Assembly: GCA_019914995.1 (NCBI GenBank)
Contig: CM034127.1
Span: 2,542,001-2,606,000, forward strand
From: Acanthochlamys bracteata
Lineage: Eukaryota > Streptophyta > Magnoliopsida > Pandanales > Velloziaceae
Direction of reading: 5' to 3'
Length of the DNA: 64,000 nt
The notes below the pieces were generated by a model. The model searched no databases and was not told the DNA's origin. It saw only the letters and a program-made list of their open reading frames with translations. The position numbers and the translations under genes were made by a program. Positions 36,263 to 49,102 of this stretch are shown in pieces. Every line of letters begins with the position of its first letter. The first letter of the stretch is position 1.

Positions 36263-37738
36263 CGATCTCTGCTCTCTTTTTTGTTCTAAAATCTTGTTTT
36301 TCTTGATGCTGTTAAGAGCGTGGTTATATGAAGGTGTTGGTGGTGGTTTGGTTGAGACTTGAGAGTTCGGTTTTACTTAGCTTTGAAGAAGAGCTTGAAA
36401 GATAACGCGGCTTCAGAGTAACAACAACTGAAGAAAAAATTGAACTTGGAAGCCAAAAGAAACCGGAGTTGGTGGCAAATAATCAAAATTTATGATAAAT
36501 TGGTAGAGTTATTGTTGTCGTTGCTGCTGTTGTTAGAAGTTAAAGAGAGATCGGTAACAGCTGAGCTGGAATGAGGCGGGTTGGTTGTCTGTCGTTCGTG
36601 GATGAAGCAGAGTCCATGTGGTTGAACAGCTTCTGGTTTTGTGCTTCATACGCACTTTTGCCACGAGATACTCCGTGAAACCAATTTAACTTGTTGATAA
36701 TTACGTAGACCGTGAAATACAAATAAGTTAGGAATGAAACAACTTTGGGATGGTTTTGGTTGTGCAGAAGTTGTTCATAAGCTTAAAAGCAGCTAGGTAT
36801 AAAGTTAATTCACAAATACATGAATTGGACATGGTTTGTTACAGAAGCTGATTTGGTGCCTTGGAACTTGAAAGATTGATTCCAATTTGGAGAAAGGGAA
36901 AGAAACTGGGTCGAAGGTTCAAGATGAAAAGAAAGAAATGCTAAGACAGCAATATTTGCAGGGACTGTACGTGTCTGAAATTGGAATTGACTCCTTCTGG
37001 TGGTCTCTGACAGGTGTGATTCTATCGAAAATTGCAAAAACAAATTTATTATCTTGTTGTTTAACTAGACATATATCATCACCTAAATTTTTTATAGAAA
37101 AAAATATATGACTTAGTCAAACATAGATATTAACGTTTTAATGTTGATAGTGTGATTGGTGGCTTATCACTGATCAAGTTGCTCTTAGTGAAGTTGTCAC
37201 GTTACCTATGACTTAATTTGAAATCTTTTTATCTAAAAGAGGAGCAGGAAAAATCTCGAAGTGTTCCTCTTTTATTTGTCGTATGTTAGATGAACAATGA
37301 GAGTAATTAACCTTATCTCATTAGATTTGAATTGCTTTCTGATATTTCGATACTTTTTCCAGTGTTGTTTGTTTTGGATAAATGTCTGCCGCCATTACGG
37401 GAACCAGCACTTTTTGCAAGGATGAGATATGTCCAATTTTGGGTCTTTTAGCCTGAATTTGAATTACTAAAAAATAAACTAGTAAATTTATTTTTTTTGT
37501 TATGTTAATAAAATAATTGCTGGATTGTTTTTATGTTTATTTATGTAATTATGAATTAAAAATAATTTGTTACTAAAAAATTGAATTATAAAGATGAAAA
37601 GAATTTACACTAACGAAGCCTGTATGGGATGAAACATTTTGGGCTTACATAAAATGTCTCAATGTCTATGTGGGCTACTAAACTTTCAGTTCTAGAGTAA
37701 AACTGAAATTCTCACACAAGCCTGAAGATACAGGATAC

Positions 37739-37976
37739 GTTTGAAATTACTTATAAAATAAAAAAATTTTAAAATAAAAAATTTTTTTATAAAAATAAGT
37801 TCTATTTTATTTATTTTTAAAAAATAATAAAAATATATAATGAAAAAATTTTATTAGATAAAATTTTCTACACTATCTAAATTTTTAAATAAATTTTTAA
37901 AATACTTATAAAATATATATTATAAAACTGAAATAAAAAAAATTAAAAAAAAGTGTTTGAAATGCAATCCCAAATG
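37739..37976. mobile_element. MITE-like AT-rich element
   Basis: About 238 bp begin CGTTTGAAATTACTTATAAA and end GCAATCCCAAATG, imperfect inverted ends. The interior is A/T with runs such as AAAAATTTTAAAATAAA and AATTTTTTTATAAAAATAAG. The start phrase CTTATAAAATAAAA is shared with the element at 39038. Confidence 0.45.
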
Positions 37977-39037
37977 CACTCAATAGTTACATGACTTCTT
38001 TCTTCGTTTTACATATGTATTAAATCAGATACTATTACTCGTTCTCATTCTCCTTGATATTGAAGCCTTTCTTCTTTTTTGTAAAACCTGATCAGTACTT
38101 GTTAAAAAGTTTCATAGTTTCCATATCAGACCAAACACAATACGCTGCAGATTGAACAAACGCATCAATATTTCATACCAGACCAACTCACTTGATTTAT
38201 GCGCCTTTATAGTGCAACAAGCAAACGGCCCTGATCTTGCGGAAAGGTTTCTCTCATCGTGGCCGTCTTACTTGCGTTTCTTTTTTCAACTCCTTCGGAA
38301 TTTGCTCATTTGAAGTCAGTAGAGTTCAGTTCATCATCGTTAGCAACAGTGCCGCTGCACAAGCAGTTCCGTTTCTTTTTTTCTTCACATTTGAGTCAGA
38401 ATATGAAACCAAAATGGAACAATAATGCATTTAGACATGATATGTGCATGATTGTTCACAGTTATAATGCATGATTCTTGCAATTAATACTGCATTAGTT
38501 TTACTAATCACATAATCAAATTAGGCAAAACTAATCAATCATTCATTGACAATCTACCAACAAATTAAGTTCACTTATCTTATACTATGAGTAAATATGT
38601 GAGAAGATTTTTTTCATCAAACAATCAGAAACTAGATTAATATTTCAGAAAAGTACCATCATGGAACAGGACCTGCTCCAAAAAACCGGTCAAAACAATC
38701 TTCAAACCAAGTGAATGTTTGATCCTCAACAAATCATGTTGGCCTAAACTACGACCTGCGTGATTGCACGCACACAAGATCGTATTTCAAACGCATAGGC
38801 ATAAGCATATATATGAGAGACTCCTTCAAATCATTGATTCTCGCATCCACAACATTATTCCTACAAAACTCCCGAGAATGATATCTCTGAATCCCATATC
38901 AACACACAGAATTTCAAGCCTTCTCGAACTACAATAGCTTTTGCAAGATGAGCTGAAGATATACCGTACAAAGGCTCACCAGAACAAGCCGTTCGTTATT
39001 CCTTGCCGCAACACCAACTGCACCTCTTCGATCACTA

Positions 39038-39276
39038 GGGAGCGTTTCGGACTACTTATAAAATAAAATAAAAATTTTAATTTTTTTAAAAAAATGAATT
39101 TTATTTTTTATTTTAAAAAATAATAAAATTATGTAATAAAAAATTTTACTATATAAAATTTTTTATATATTTAAAATTTTTAAATAAATTTTTTAAATAT
39201 TTATAAAAAATATATTAAAAATATAAAATTAAAAATTAAAAAAAATATTTGAAAAAAAACAATTCCGAACAATCCC
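39038..39276. mobile_element. MITE-like AT-rich element
   Basis: About 239 bp begin GGGAGCGTTTCGGACTACTT and end CAATTCCGAACAATCCC. The ends are imperfect inverted repeats (CCGAA...CCC against GGG...TTCGG). The interior is A/T-only. Length and inner phrases agree with the elements at 37739 and 32904, so these probably form one family. Confidence 0.5.
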
Positions 39277-42200
39277 TGGATCCCCTACGCTCTCGCGTTA
39301 ACTTTCGTAACATGAATCTCTCGAGTAGTCCAGGATTTCGTCGGCTAACTCGTTCTCCTGCTATGTGCCCTTCCATATCTATTGTTCAGAAAAGAAAGTA
39401 CATATTTGTTAATTATTCAGAAGCAACAAAATTTACAAAAGATGCATTTTAGTCCGCAACGGATATGTCAAAATTAGTTCATGTTTTTCTTTTTAATTTA
39501 TTATTGTATTTATAAAATGCGTTTGCCATTCCACTTAAAAAAATAATTTTTTCAATTTTTTAATTTATATTTTCAATAAACTTTTTATAAATATTTAAAT
39601 AATTTATTTAAAAATCTAAAATATATTTAAAAATTTATATAGTAAAAAAAATTTATTATTTATTATTTTTATATAAAAAAGTAAAATTTTACTTTTTAGA
39701 AAAAAATAAAAATATTTTTTTGAAAAATTCTTTCCTCAAAAGCAACGTCAAGCACTCTCCGAAATATGTAATTGAATAGTAAATCTTAATAAACGATTGA
39801 TTGCGAGCATATCTCGGAAAATTTTTTTCTTTCAATTTTTTATTTTATATTTTATATTTTTTAATAAAATTTTTAAAATATTTTATAAATTTTTTAGAAA
39901 GCTTTAAAATGTAAAAAAATTATATGTCGTGAAATTTTTTATTAATTTTTTTTAAAGTAAAATAAATAAGACTCGTGTTTCAAAAATTTTTAAAATAATT
40001 TTTCTTTTTGAATTTTTTTTTTAATAAACACTCCTGCTTCTTTAAATAAATACATATCTTTAATTTACATGCAAACAACGTGTTAAGGCATCGTTCGGCA
40101 ATACATTTTAACAAATTTTTTTAAATTTAAATTTTGTATTTTTTAATAAACTCATAACAATATTTTATAATTAAATATAAAATAATACGTCATAAATTAT
40201 TATTATTTAGATAAAAATACAATTATTTTGAAAAACCTTTTAAATTTTTGGACTCTCAAAAATTTTATTTTATAAACACTTTTTAAATATTTTTAAAAAA
40301 TTAGTATTATTTAAAGGAACATAATGGCAGATGGTTAAGAGTTTTTTTCTATTAGAATATATTTAAATTATCATCAAATATTATATATATTTTTTTAAAT
40401 TTGAATTTGATATTCAACGTATTTTAATTATCACTTCAAATTTTAAAAAAAAATTTACACTATAATTTATTGATTATTTCTATAAACTTTTACTTTTACT
40501 TTACTTATTTTCATTATTACTATGAATTTCATTTTATTAAAATTTATTTTTATTAAAATTTAATTTATAAAATTTATTTATATAAAATTTTTATGTGACA
40601 GAAATATACTTTTAATTTCAGATTATTGACAAAGTCAATAAGCTACTACAAGAGCAGTGCTGTAGAAGTGGTTGTCGTAGCTTTTGGAGATTATTATAGC
40701 ATAACAAAGTTGGATAATAAGATTTTGGTGTGAAATCCAAAACTCCGTGACCTTTCCGGCTTTCCTATGTACTGTTTCCACTGTCTTAACTCATGAGCTG
40801 CTACCATGTAACTTAATATGTAAGCCATTTAACAATCATAAAGGAACTCCTGTGGCAAAGGACAGAAAGTAGGAAGGTCCTAAAAGCTGGTGCACTTAAA
40901 GGGCGCTTGACTTTAATTCACTTTTTTTAGAAATATTTTTTTAAAAAATAAAATAAAAATATTTAGAAAATAAATGTTTATAATTATTTTATATTATAAA
41001 TAAATTTTAAAATATAAAATTAATTTTTTGATAGAAAATATTTTAAATTATTATTTATTTTATATTAAAAATAAATTTAAAATATAAGTTTGATGAATTG
41101 ATAAATAAAGCTATTGTTAGACATTGTTTACCTGTTGTTTAACTTTCTCACTTAGAATTAAACTTTGAGTTGCATAACTGTTTCCTTTTTTTATTAATAT
41201 CATTATTCAATCAAAGATATGGTTTTCAATGTACCCCAATAATGTAAAAGAAATCATGCAGCTAATTTTTCAGATTACGAAGTTAATAATAATTGTTGTT
41301 GTCATTGTCTTTATTTTGTAGGATAATGGCCCTCAATCTTCCCCGGTGAGGATTACGTGTGTGCATGGTTCACTATGACAAAGAAAAATCTAGACATTTA
41401 TACAAGATTGAAAGTTTTTGTAAAGAGACATTTGAATGAATTTTTAGTTTATCTGCCGTGCACTCAACTGGTTGCCTTGAATTGCATATGAAATAGTTCC
41501 CTGGCTTCTTTCTATTCATTTGGCTATAAGCTATTCAAGATTTTAGTAGACAACAAATACACGCCCAGCAAGGATGGCAAAGAAAAAATATCGATACGAA
41601 GAATCATGAATCAATCAAAATTGAATCGCATGAATTATTAAAATTGAATCACAATTTAATAAAAAGATCCTATCGTTAGATTACATGAACATTACATTAA
41701 CTTTTTCAAATTTTAGATTCTAACTACTTTGGTTTCTTATTAACGATATTTGTCGCATATTAAAGGTGGATACCAAACAATATAAATATCTATCAGATGA
41801 ATTTAGAATTATTAATACCCATCTGCATCATAACACTTACATTTTATATCATTTTTTAAGTACTTATCATTCTAATAAACACTTTATATTTTAAATAATT
41901 TTTTATACTATTTAACAGAATTTTTATAATTTTAAAAATATATAAAATTATATATCATAAAATTTATATATATAAGTTTTATTTTTAGATAAAAAAAGTC
42001 AAGTTTATGTTTAAAATAATTTAAAATACTTTTTATTTCAAAAATATTTTATTTTATAAATATTCTTAAACATCTCCGAAAAATAGCTTTTTTAATATAA
42101 TATATTAGTTAAATTATTTATATCATAAAATAAATAAATTATTTATATCATAAAATAAATATATATATTAAGTAAAAATAAATATATTTTAAAAAAATAT

Positions 42201-43600
42201 AAAAGTTTTCTTTGTTTAAGAATTTTAGCTTTTCAGAAATTCCAAACAAATTTTTTAGTTCTATGAGAACGCTTGCCATTTAATTTGTAATAACGCTTCT
42301 TGGCATTTTAAATAAGCACTTTGTATTTTGTAATAATCCTTTTATATTTTTTTAAAGTTTAACAAATTATAAAAAATTTTATATCATAAAATTTTTATAC
42401 GTATAATTTTTATTATTATTTATTTTAAGATAAATAATCAAACTTATTTACTAAAAATTTTAATTTTATAAAAACTTCCAAACGAATTGTATAACTATTC
42501 AACTTCGAATATTCTTTTCACTCACCAAAAGATCACTTTGAAATAAATAATTAATTATATAGTTTTTATTTTTATAAAAACTTATTTTGAATTTTTTTAA
42601 TTCACTTGACATAAAAGAACATATCCATAATCAAATTGATTTGAAGCATTCAGTATGAACAATTCAAACGATCATGGTAGTAGTCAAACTTGACATTCTT
42701 AAATAGTTCACTTATAAGTCTACTTATTTTCCACATTTCATACTCTTTACTTGTAGAAGCATCTCTGGTTTACTTTGCCTATACTGCTTTTGCCTCTTGA
42801 TATTATTATTATAATTGGAGAATGAAGAATCACTAGCTCTTAACTTTAGTGCATTACTAAAGAACGTTTCGAAAGTATTTTTAATAAAAATTTAATAAAA
42901 TAAAATATTTTATTAAATAATAAGTTTGTTTTTTGTTAAAAAATAATAAAAATAACTAATAAAAAATTTATTACGTAATTTTATTATATTTTAATAAAAT
43001 TTTAAATAAAATTTTAAATATTTATAAAAAATATATTAAAAAATTAAAAATTAAAATTAAAAATTAAAAACTTCAACTCAAAAACTGTGTATTTAAAAAT
43101 TGTTATTATTTTCTACATAGATTCATTCCTTCGTTCATTGAGACATTTTCTAAACCAAAAAAGTAATAGATAAAATAAATTTTCTCCAAGCCAAAACTAA
43201 TATTCATATTATTATAATTTGTTATACACATGAATCAAAAATAAATTTATTAAGGGGACCACCACTTGCGCACCGTGCAAGAAACAATCTTTGCGGGTGC
43301 GGTTTATTACTACGACTAGCGGATCCTGTTCACGCGCGGGCATGTAATCCGGACCCGGCATTCAGCTGCGCGGTGCGGTAACAAACCGGTCCACTTACTG
43401 CGTCCTTTGGGCTACGCTCATTTATTGCCCTTATATTCGCAACCAATTATGCTCAAATCAAAACACAAAATTTTCTTTTTTTCCCCTTAAACCGTTAGAT
43501 CAAATTCCGAATTCGGATTGCATTTATTGAACGGAGGAGGAGGTTGTCTAGATTACTCTAGAGCCAGCTAAAATTCTATTTCAGACAAATTTATTTTACG

Positions 43601-44716
43601 TTCATTTTGGTTAAATATACAGAGTTGTTTTCGTTTGGCCGGCGGTGGTGGACGGCAGAGCACGGTGACCCGCTGGGTTTGTTTTGGGGTTAGTTTTCTG
43701 TTTTATTTGGAAAGCTGGTCTGAACTGGAAGAAAAAAAAGAAGAATTTGTTGGGAGCGGGTTGAATTGAAATAACAATAGTCAGAGTGATAGACTTTCGT
43801 CTAACCTGTCTTTGTCTATCGTTTTCTTTCTCTTTCTTCACGGAGAGAGAGAGAGAAGCAGGGCAAAAGTTTTTCGTTTGTCCATTTTGTTACAACTTTT
43901 TCACCAGCAGTAGTAGAGAGAAAAAATAACTGAAGAAGAAGAAAAAGAGAGTGAGGACAAGTTTTTCACTTTGCAGGTTTAACATTGTTTGGTTGGAAAA
44001 ATCTCTGCGGACAACTTTTTTCTTTCTAATCTGTTTACGAGAGAGAAGAAACTTACGAAGCGAAGGAAACTGAAAAAGAGTGGGTGGTGGTCAACTATAG
44101 ATTGAGCCCGAGCCCTTTGCCCACAAAGCCCAACCCTTCAATTTTCTTTCTTTTTTATTTTTGTTTTCTCTATCAACTACTGTGCTACTACTGCTTGCCT
44201 CGTAGAGTCCACAGTTGCCAGTTTTTGTTTTTTAATATTCTACTCTCTTCAAGTCAAGCTGCTATGCTGCAGCATCTCTTCCTCTGTACTTCTATCTCCA
44301 TGATTCTTGTTTCCTTTTTCTTTTCTTCCATTTCTGTTGAAAACTAGTTGATACAAACGAAGGAGGTTGATTAGGGTTAGTGGAGATAGAGAATAGGGGG
44401 GAGAGGGAGCTGGAGGCATTAGTTCATAGCTTAAAAAGAAAAAAACAAATTAATGTCTATGCTTTTGCCTCCTCTTGACCTCTCCATCACCTCTTCATCA
44501 TCATCTTCTCCTTGAATTTTTTTTTATTTCTTCTTCCCCCCTAAAAGTTTCTGCTGAAAACTCGTTTAAAATAATTGATCGAGGACTTGTTGAGAATTTC
44601 TTTTTCTTTATTTTATAGATCTGGAAGACTTCTAGTCCACTCCTTGAGAGCGTGAGAAAGGAAAGGGAGGAGAAGAAGTTAAAACTGAAAAAAGAGAGAA
44701 GAGAGAGGTTTTTTTC
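43601..44716. promoter_or_regulatory. Promoter and leader region of the HD-ZIP IV gene
   Basis: AT-rich DNA gives way to mixed, CT- and GA-rich sequence, including a GAGAGAGAGAGA run near 43843-43855 and long CTTCT tracts to 44530. Such tracts are common in plant 5' leaders. A 27-codon upstream ORF starts at ATG 44264 and ends at TAG 44347. The transcript start and any leader intron cannot be fixed from sequence alone. Confidence 0.4.
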
Positions 44717-47700
44717 ATGAGTTTTGAAAGTTTGTTCGGCGACGGTGCCGGTTGTGCACCATATGGCGCTGGCATGCCGCCGGTCACCGACGCTTGCCTT
44801 GTTTCCCACTCCCTCTCCAAACCTTTACTAAGTTCACCTGGTCTTTCTTTGGGATTGGTATATGCATATATTTCTGTCCATTTCTGAACTTTTTTCTTCT
44901 TTCAATTTTTTTTTTGAAGGTTTTATCTGTAACATGGTATTGCTATCGTTTTATAGCAAACGAACAACATGGATCGTCAGGGAGATCTTAGCCGGATTGC
45001 GGTAACCGGTGGATTTCTCGGAGGAGTGGGAGGTGGAGATGATTTAGAGTCCTTGGTAGGGAGGACCAAAGATGACGAGAATGAGAGCAAGTCTGGGAGT
45101 GATAACTTGGGAGGTGTTTCTGGTGATGATCTTGACGGAGTTGGAGTCGGCGTCGGTCCAGAGAACCCCAAGAAGAGGAAGCGGTATCACCGCCATACTC
45201 CTCGCCAAATCCAAGAGCTCGAATCGTAAGAGCCTACCGTTTTCTTTCTGTCTTCTCTTGAATCTGAATCTTTCATCGAAAGATGTAATCTTTGTGATGT
45301 TTTTTGTTGATTACAGACTGTTTAAAGAATGCCCACATCCTGATGAAAAGCAAAGAATGGAACTTAGCAAGCGGCTGAGTCTTGCGCCTCGCCAAGTGAA
45401 GTTTTGGTTCCAGAATCGTCGTACGCAGATGAAGGTGCGAATCATATCCTTCAAACTTGCCTTACTGACACTGATTGCATGACTAATGCTTGCATGCAAA
45501 ATCTGGTGGACAGATGCAAATGGAGCGGCACGAGAACTCGCTTCTTAGGCAGGAGAACGACCGGCTGAGGGCGGAGAACATGTCAATCAGGGACGCAATA
45601 AGGAGCCCGATCTGTACAAGCTGTGGAGGTCCGGCAGTGCTCGGCGAAGTCTCCTTTGAGGAGCAGCATTTGAAGATTGAAAATGCTCGGTTGAAAGACG
45701 AGTTGGATCGTGTCTGCGCCATCGCTGAGAAGTTTCTCGGCCGCCCCATTTCGTCCATGTCTGCTCCACTCCCTCCTCCATTGCTGAACTCCTCGTTGGA
45801 GCTTGGTGTAGGTAACAATGGGTACCCCGGTTTGGCTTCCGTCCTTCCCAGCTTGCCAACTCCGGGCGATTTCTGTGCACCGAACTCCAGCACGTTGTCT
45901 GCTGTTGCAGTTCCTCCTGCGAGAACCGTTTCGTCGATGGCGATGGTTGATAGGTCTTTGCTTCTGGAGCTTGCCTTGACGGCAATGGATGAACTTGTAA
46001 AGATGGCACAGACAAGAGAGCCGCTGTGGGTTCCAACTATAGATGGATCAGGGAAAGAAATGCTGAATTTCGACGAGTACCTTCAGTCATGTCCTCCTTG
46101 CATCGGGCCAAAGCCTGCCGGATTTGTGTCTGAGGCCACAAGGGAGACAGGCATGGTCATAATCAGCAGCATTGCCCTTGTTGAGACTCTCATGGATGCT
46201 GTAAGCTAGCCAGAACGTTTTTGTACTGATTACTCTTCTGAAGATCTAAACTTTGATTTGATTAACACAGTATCGTTAGATTGAAGGAAATGTACTGAAT
46301 GGCTCATGTGATATGATCGTTCCTGAGCAGGTCCGGTGGACTGAGATGTTTCCTGACGTTATTGCAAGAGCTACAACTACAGATGTGATATCCAACGGAA
46401 TGGGGGGGACTCGGAATGGAGCTCTCCAGCTTGTGAGTATAATACTTTGTGTTGTGCACGACCATGTTGTTTACAGTTTTTGTTACAATACAATACTTTG
46501 AATTTGATTCAGATGCACGCTGAACTTCAAGTTCTTTCTCCGCTGGTGCCGATCCGGGATGTAAACTTTCTCAGATTCTGCAAGCAGCTTGCTGAAGGTG
46601 TTTGGGCAGTCGTAGATGTTTCTATCGATAGTATCAGGGAAAACGAAGCAACCGGAAGTACATACATGAGTTGCCGGAGACTGCCATCAGGTTGCGTGGT
46701 GCAAGATATGCCCAATGGCTACTCGCAGGTATTTTTCATTCAATCACCTACCTACTATTGTGGTTGTATTAATTCTTCTATACTTGTTCATTCTTCTTCC
46801 ATTCTCCTGAAATTAGTTGGAATTTTTTGTTGATTTTGCTTCAACCAATGCATAGTTTGATCAAGTCAAGCCTTGAGCTCAGTGTTCCAGTGCATTACTG
46901 TTCTGGAAAACCCATGAAAACTTAATTATTTTAGGCTAATTTCATAAGTCAAGGTCTGATCTCAGTTTTCCATGATTATTATTATTATAATGTTGATTGT
47001 ATCAAAGATTAGGTCAGCGGCTACTAGACTTGTGTGCCCATTCTTCTATTTTAATTCTCTATGCGCGAATTCCTCTCCTTAATTTAATTATCTATTTAGA
47101 TGCTTCTTCTACTCCCTTGATTGCATCGCCTTCAGGCTATTCACTGTCTGCATTCGAGCAAAATAATGCAATAATTGTTTTTGTTTTTCTTCCCCCCATG
47201 GATCGCGCATCACAGATTTATTTGTTTACATTTTTAACACTTTTTTGTTTTTTCCTTATGCAATGCTAGCCGTGCATGGTTATCTTGCTCGCTTTCTTTA
47301 GATTACTTAGCTAAGTTTTTTAATTGCTAAAAAAGTCTCTCTCGATCTTCAGATTGTTTTCTTACCTTCGCCTCTCGTGCACTACTACTGAGATTTGATT
47401 TAGTAAATTATTATCTATTATGAGATATTCAAGATGTGGGATTAATTAGTCCAAGATTTGTTTCTATTCTATTCTTCTATTGTACTTCTAATAATAGGTA
47501 AATGCCTATTGCTATTAATTAGTCTTAATCAAAGTTGCTAATTGGAAACTGTTCTTCTTCTCCTTTTTTTTTTCGTTGTTTCTGCAAAATCTCACATATC
47601 TATGCTAAAGAGCAGGTACTCTCTCTCTTCTCTCTGTGCACCAATAGTCAATAGTGCTCGAGTTTCTACAGGCTTGGTTTCTACAGTCAAGCCAACAATT

Positions 47701-49102
47701 TCCCTGTGTTCATTTGTCCTCATCGTACCACATCCTCGTGTTAGAACTTCGTTTGAATCGTGCAATTGTTTTGTTTAGTTTTAAATGCAACTTCGTTTCC
47801 TGTTTAAGGTAACATGGGTTGAACATGCCGAGTATGACGAGTCCGCTGTGCACCACCTTTACCGGCCGCTGCTCCGATCTGGCATGGCTGTTGGTGCTCA
47901 GCGTTGGTTATCCGCTCTCCAGCGTCAGTGCGAGTGTCTAGCTATTCTCATGTCCACCTCTCTTCCCTCCCGTGATCCTGCTGGTAAACAAAATAGATAA
48001 TGTAATGAGATCTTGCTAATAGCTTTGCATAGCTTAAGTGGATTTAAACTCGTTGCTTTCGCTTGCATGTGGAACAGGGATAACACCTGCAGGTAGAAGG
48101 AGCATGCTGAAACTAGCAGCAAGAATGACGAGCAACTTCTGTGCTGGCGTTTGTGCTTCATCAGCAAAGAAGTGGAGCAAGCTGAGTGGTGGTGGAGTTG
48201 GTGAAGACATGCGTGTGATGACTCGACAGAATATCGATAACCCAGGTGAGCCGCCGGGCGTGGTGCTGAGTGCTGCCACATCGGTGCGGCTTTCAGTACC
48301 ACCGCAGAGAGTCTTTGAGTTCCTTCGCGATGAGAGGCTCCGTAGTGAGTGGGACATCCTCTCCAACGGCGGGCCTATGCAAGAAATGGCTCACATTGCC
48401 AAGGGTCAAGATCACGGCAACGCCGTCTCTCTCCTTAGGGCCAGCGTATGTTTCTGTCTTGCACTCTTTTTCTTTTTCAGAGATGGAGATATGATAGATA
48501 TTGACATGGCCGCATGAAGTTTTCTTCACGATAACGACGCCGTGTTAAAGTCTTCTTGCTCTGACCCATAAATCTCACGTCATGATTACATATAACATTA
48601 CCTAGACAGTGGCATTGTTGATATTAATTTAATCAACCATTACATTGCAGAGTTATTTGTTGTCACAGTAATAGCATTCTTTTTTCTTGTTTTTGTATGG
48701 CAGGCTGTGACCGGAGGGCAAAGTAGCATGCTGATATTACAAGAGACGAGCACTGATGCCTCCGGTTCGATGGTCGTTTACGCGCCCGTCGACGTCCCTG
48801 CCATGCATGTAGTCATGAGCGGCGGTGACTCAGCGTACGTGGCACTCTTGCCGTCTGGCTTCGCTATCCTTCCGGTTGGCACAAACTCCCGTGCGGTCGC
48901 TCATAGCGGAGATAATAATGTTGCAACAACACCTGGAAAGACAGGTGAATCGCTGCTGACGGTAGCATTCCAGATCCTCGTAAACAATCTGCCGACTGCA
49001 AAGCTGACGCTGGAATCCGTCAACACAGTCAGCAATCTCATCTCATGCACAATCCAGAAGATCCGGGCCGCTCTCAACTGCGAAGACTACTTAATTAATT
49101 AG
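44717..49102 (+). CDS. HDG1: HD-ZIP class IV homeodomain-START transcription factor, HDG1/ANL2-like
   Basis: Nine exons join in frame: 44717-44857, 44957-45225, 45317-45434, 45514-46200, 46331-46432, 46513-46728, 47809-47983, 48078-48445 and 48704-49102, giving 824 residues. After a short N-terminus ending [12 protein letters not shown] comes an acidic linker, the homeodomain (about 117-176, [19 protein letters not shown] to [12 protein letters not shown]), and the zipper-loop-zipper with its CTSCGG loop (about 177-245). The START domain runs from about 324 to 560 ([24 protein letters not shown] at its start), and the C-terminal HD-SAD region ends with [32 protein letters not shown] and [13 protein letters not shown] favour HDG1 over ANL2. 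These factors act in the nucleus of epidermal cells and bind L1-box DNA. All domains are complete. The symbol is by resemblance only. Confidence 0.92.
47782..47789 (+). promoter_or_regulatory. L1-box-like motif in intron 6 of the HD-ZIP IV gene
   Basis: TAAATGCA matches the L1 box bound by HD-ZIP IV proteins. It lies in the 1080-base intron 6, about 20 bases before the splice acceptor. An 8-base motif can occur by chance in AT-rich DNA, so a role in self-regulation is only a possibility. Confidence 0.25.

Larger units (their letters stand above)
36263..43600. other. AT-rich gene desert with MITE-like blocks
   Basis: After the rhomboid promoter and 5' UTR this 7.3-kb stretch has no recognisable gene. 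AT-rich, self-complementary blocks recur at about 37739-37976, 39038-39276, 39519-39760, 39830-40060, 40090-40330, 40900-41095, 41870-42070, 42290-42480 and 42862-43085. The two best bounded are listed separately. Small open frames (36887-37111, 38237-38474) show no domain and mostly lack an ATG. Confidence 0.5.

Noticed and set aside
36887-37111. 74-codon plus-strand frame
   Set aside because: Starts at TTG, has no recognisable domain and no splice partner.
38237-38474. Overlapping 62- and 71-codon frames
   Set aside because: No domain, no ATG context of note, and AT-rich flanks. Treated as chance.
44084-44347. 87-codon frame in the leader of the HD-ZIP IV gene
   Set aside because: It starts at GTG; only the last 27 codons follow an ATG. 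Kept only as a possible short uORF.
45483-46036. Long minus-strand frames (136 and 149 codons) across the HD-ZIP IV gene
   Set aside because: They lie opposite the conserved exon 4, are explained by its base composition, and show no domain.
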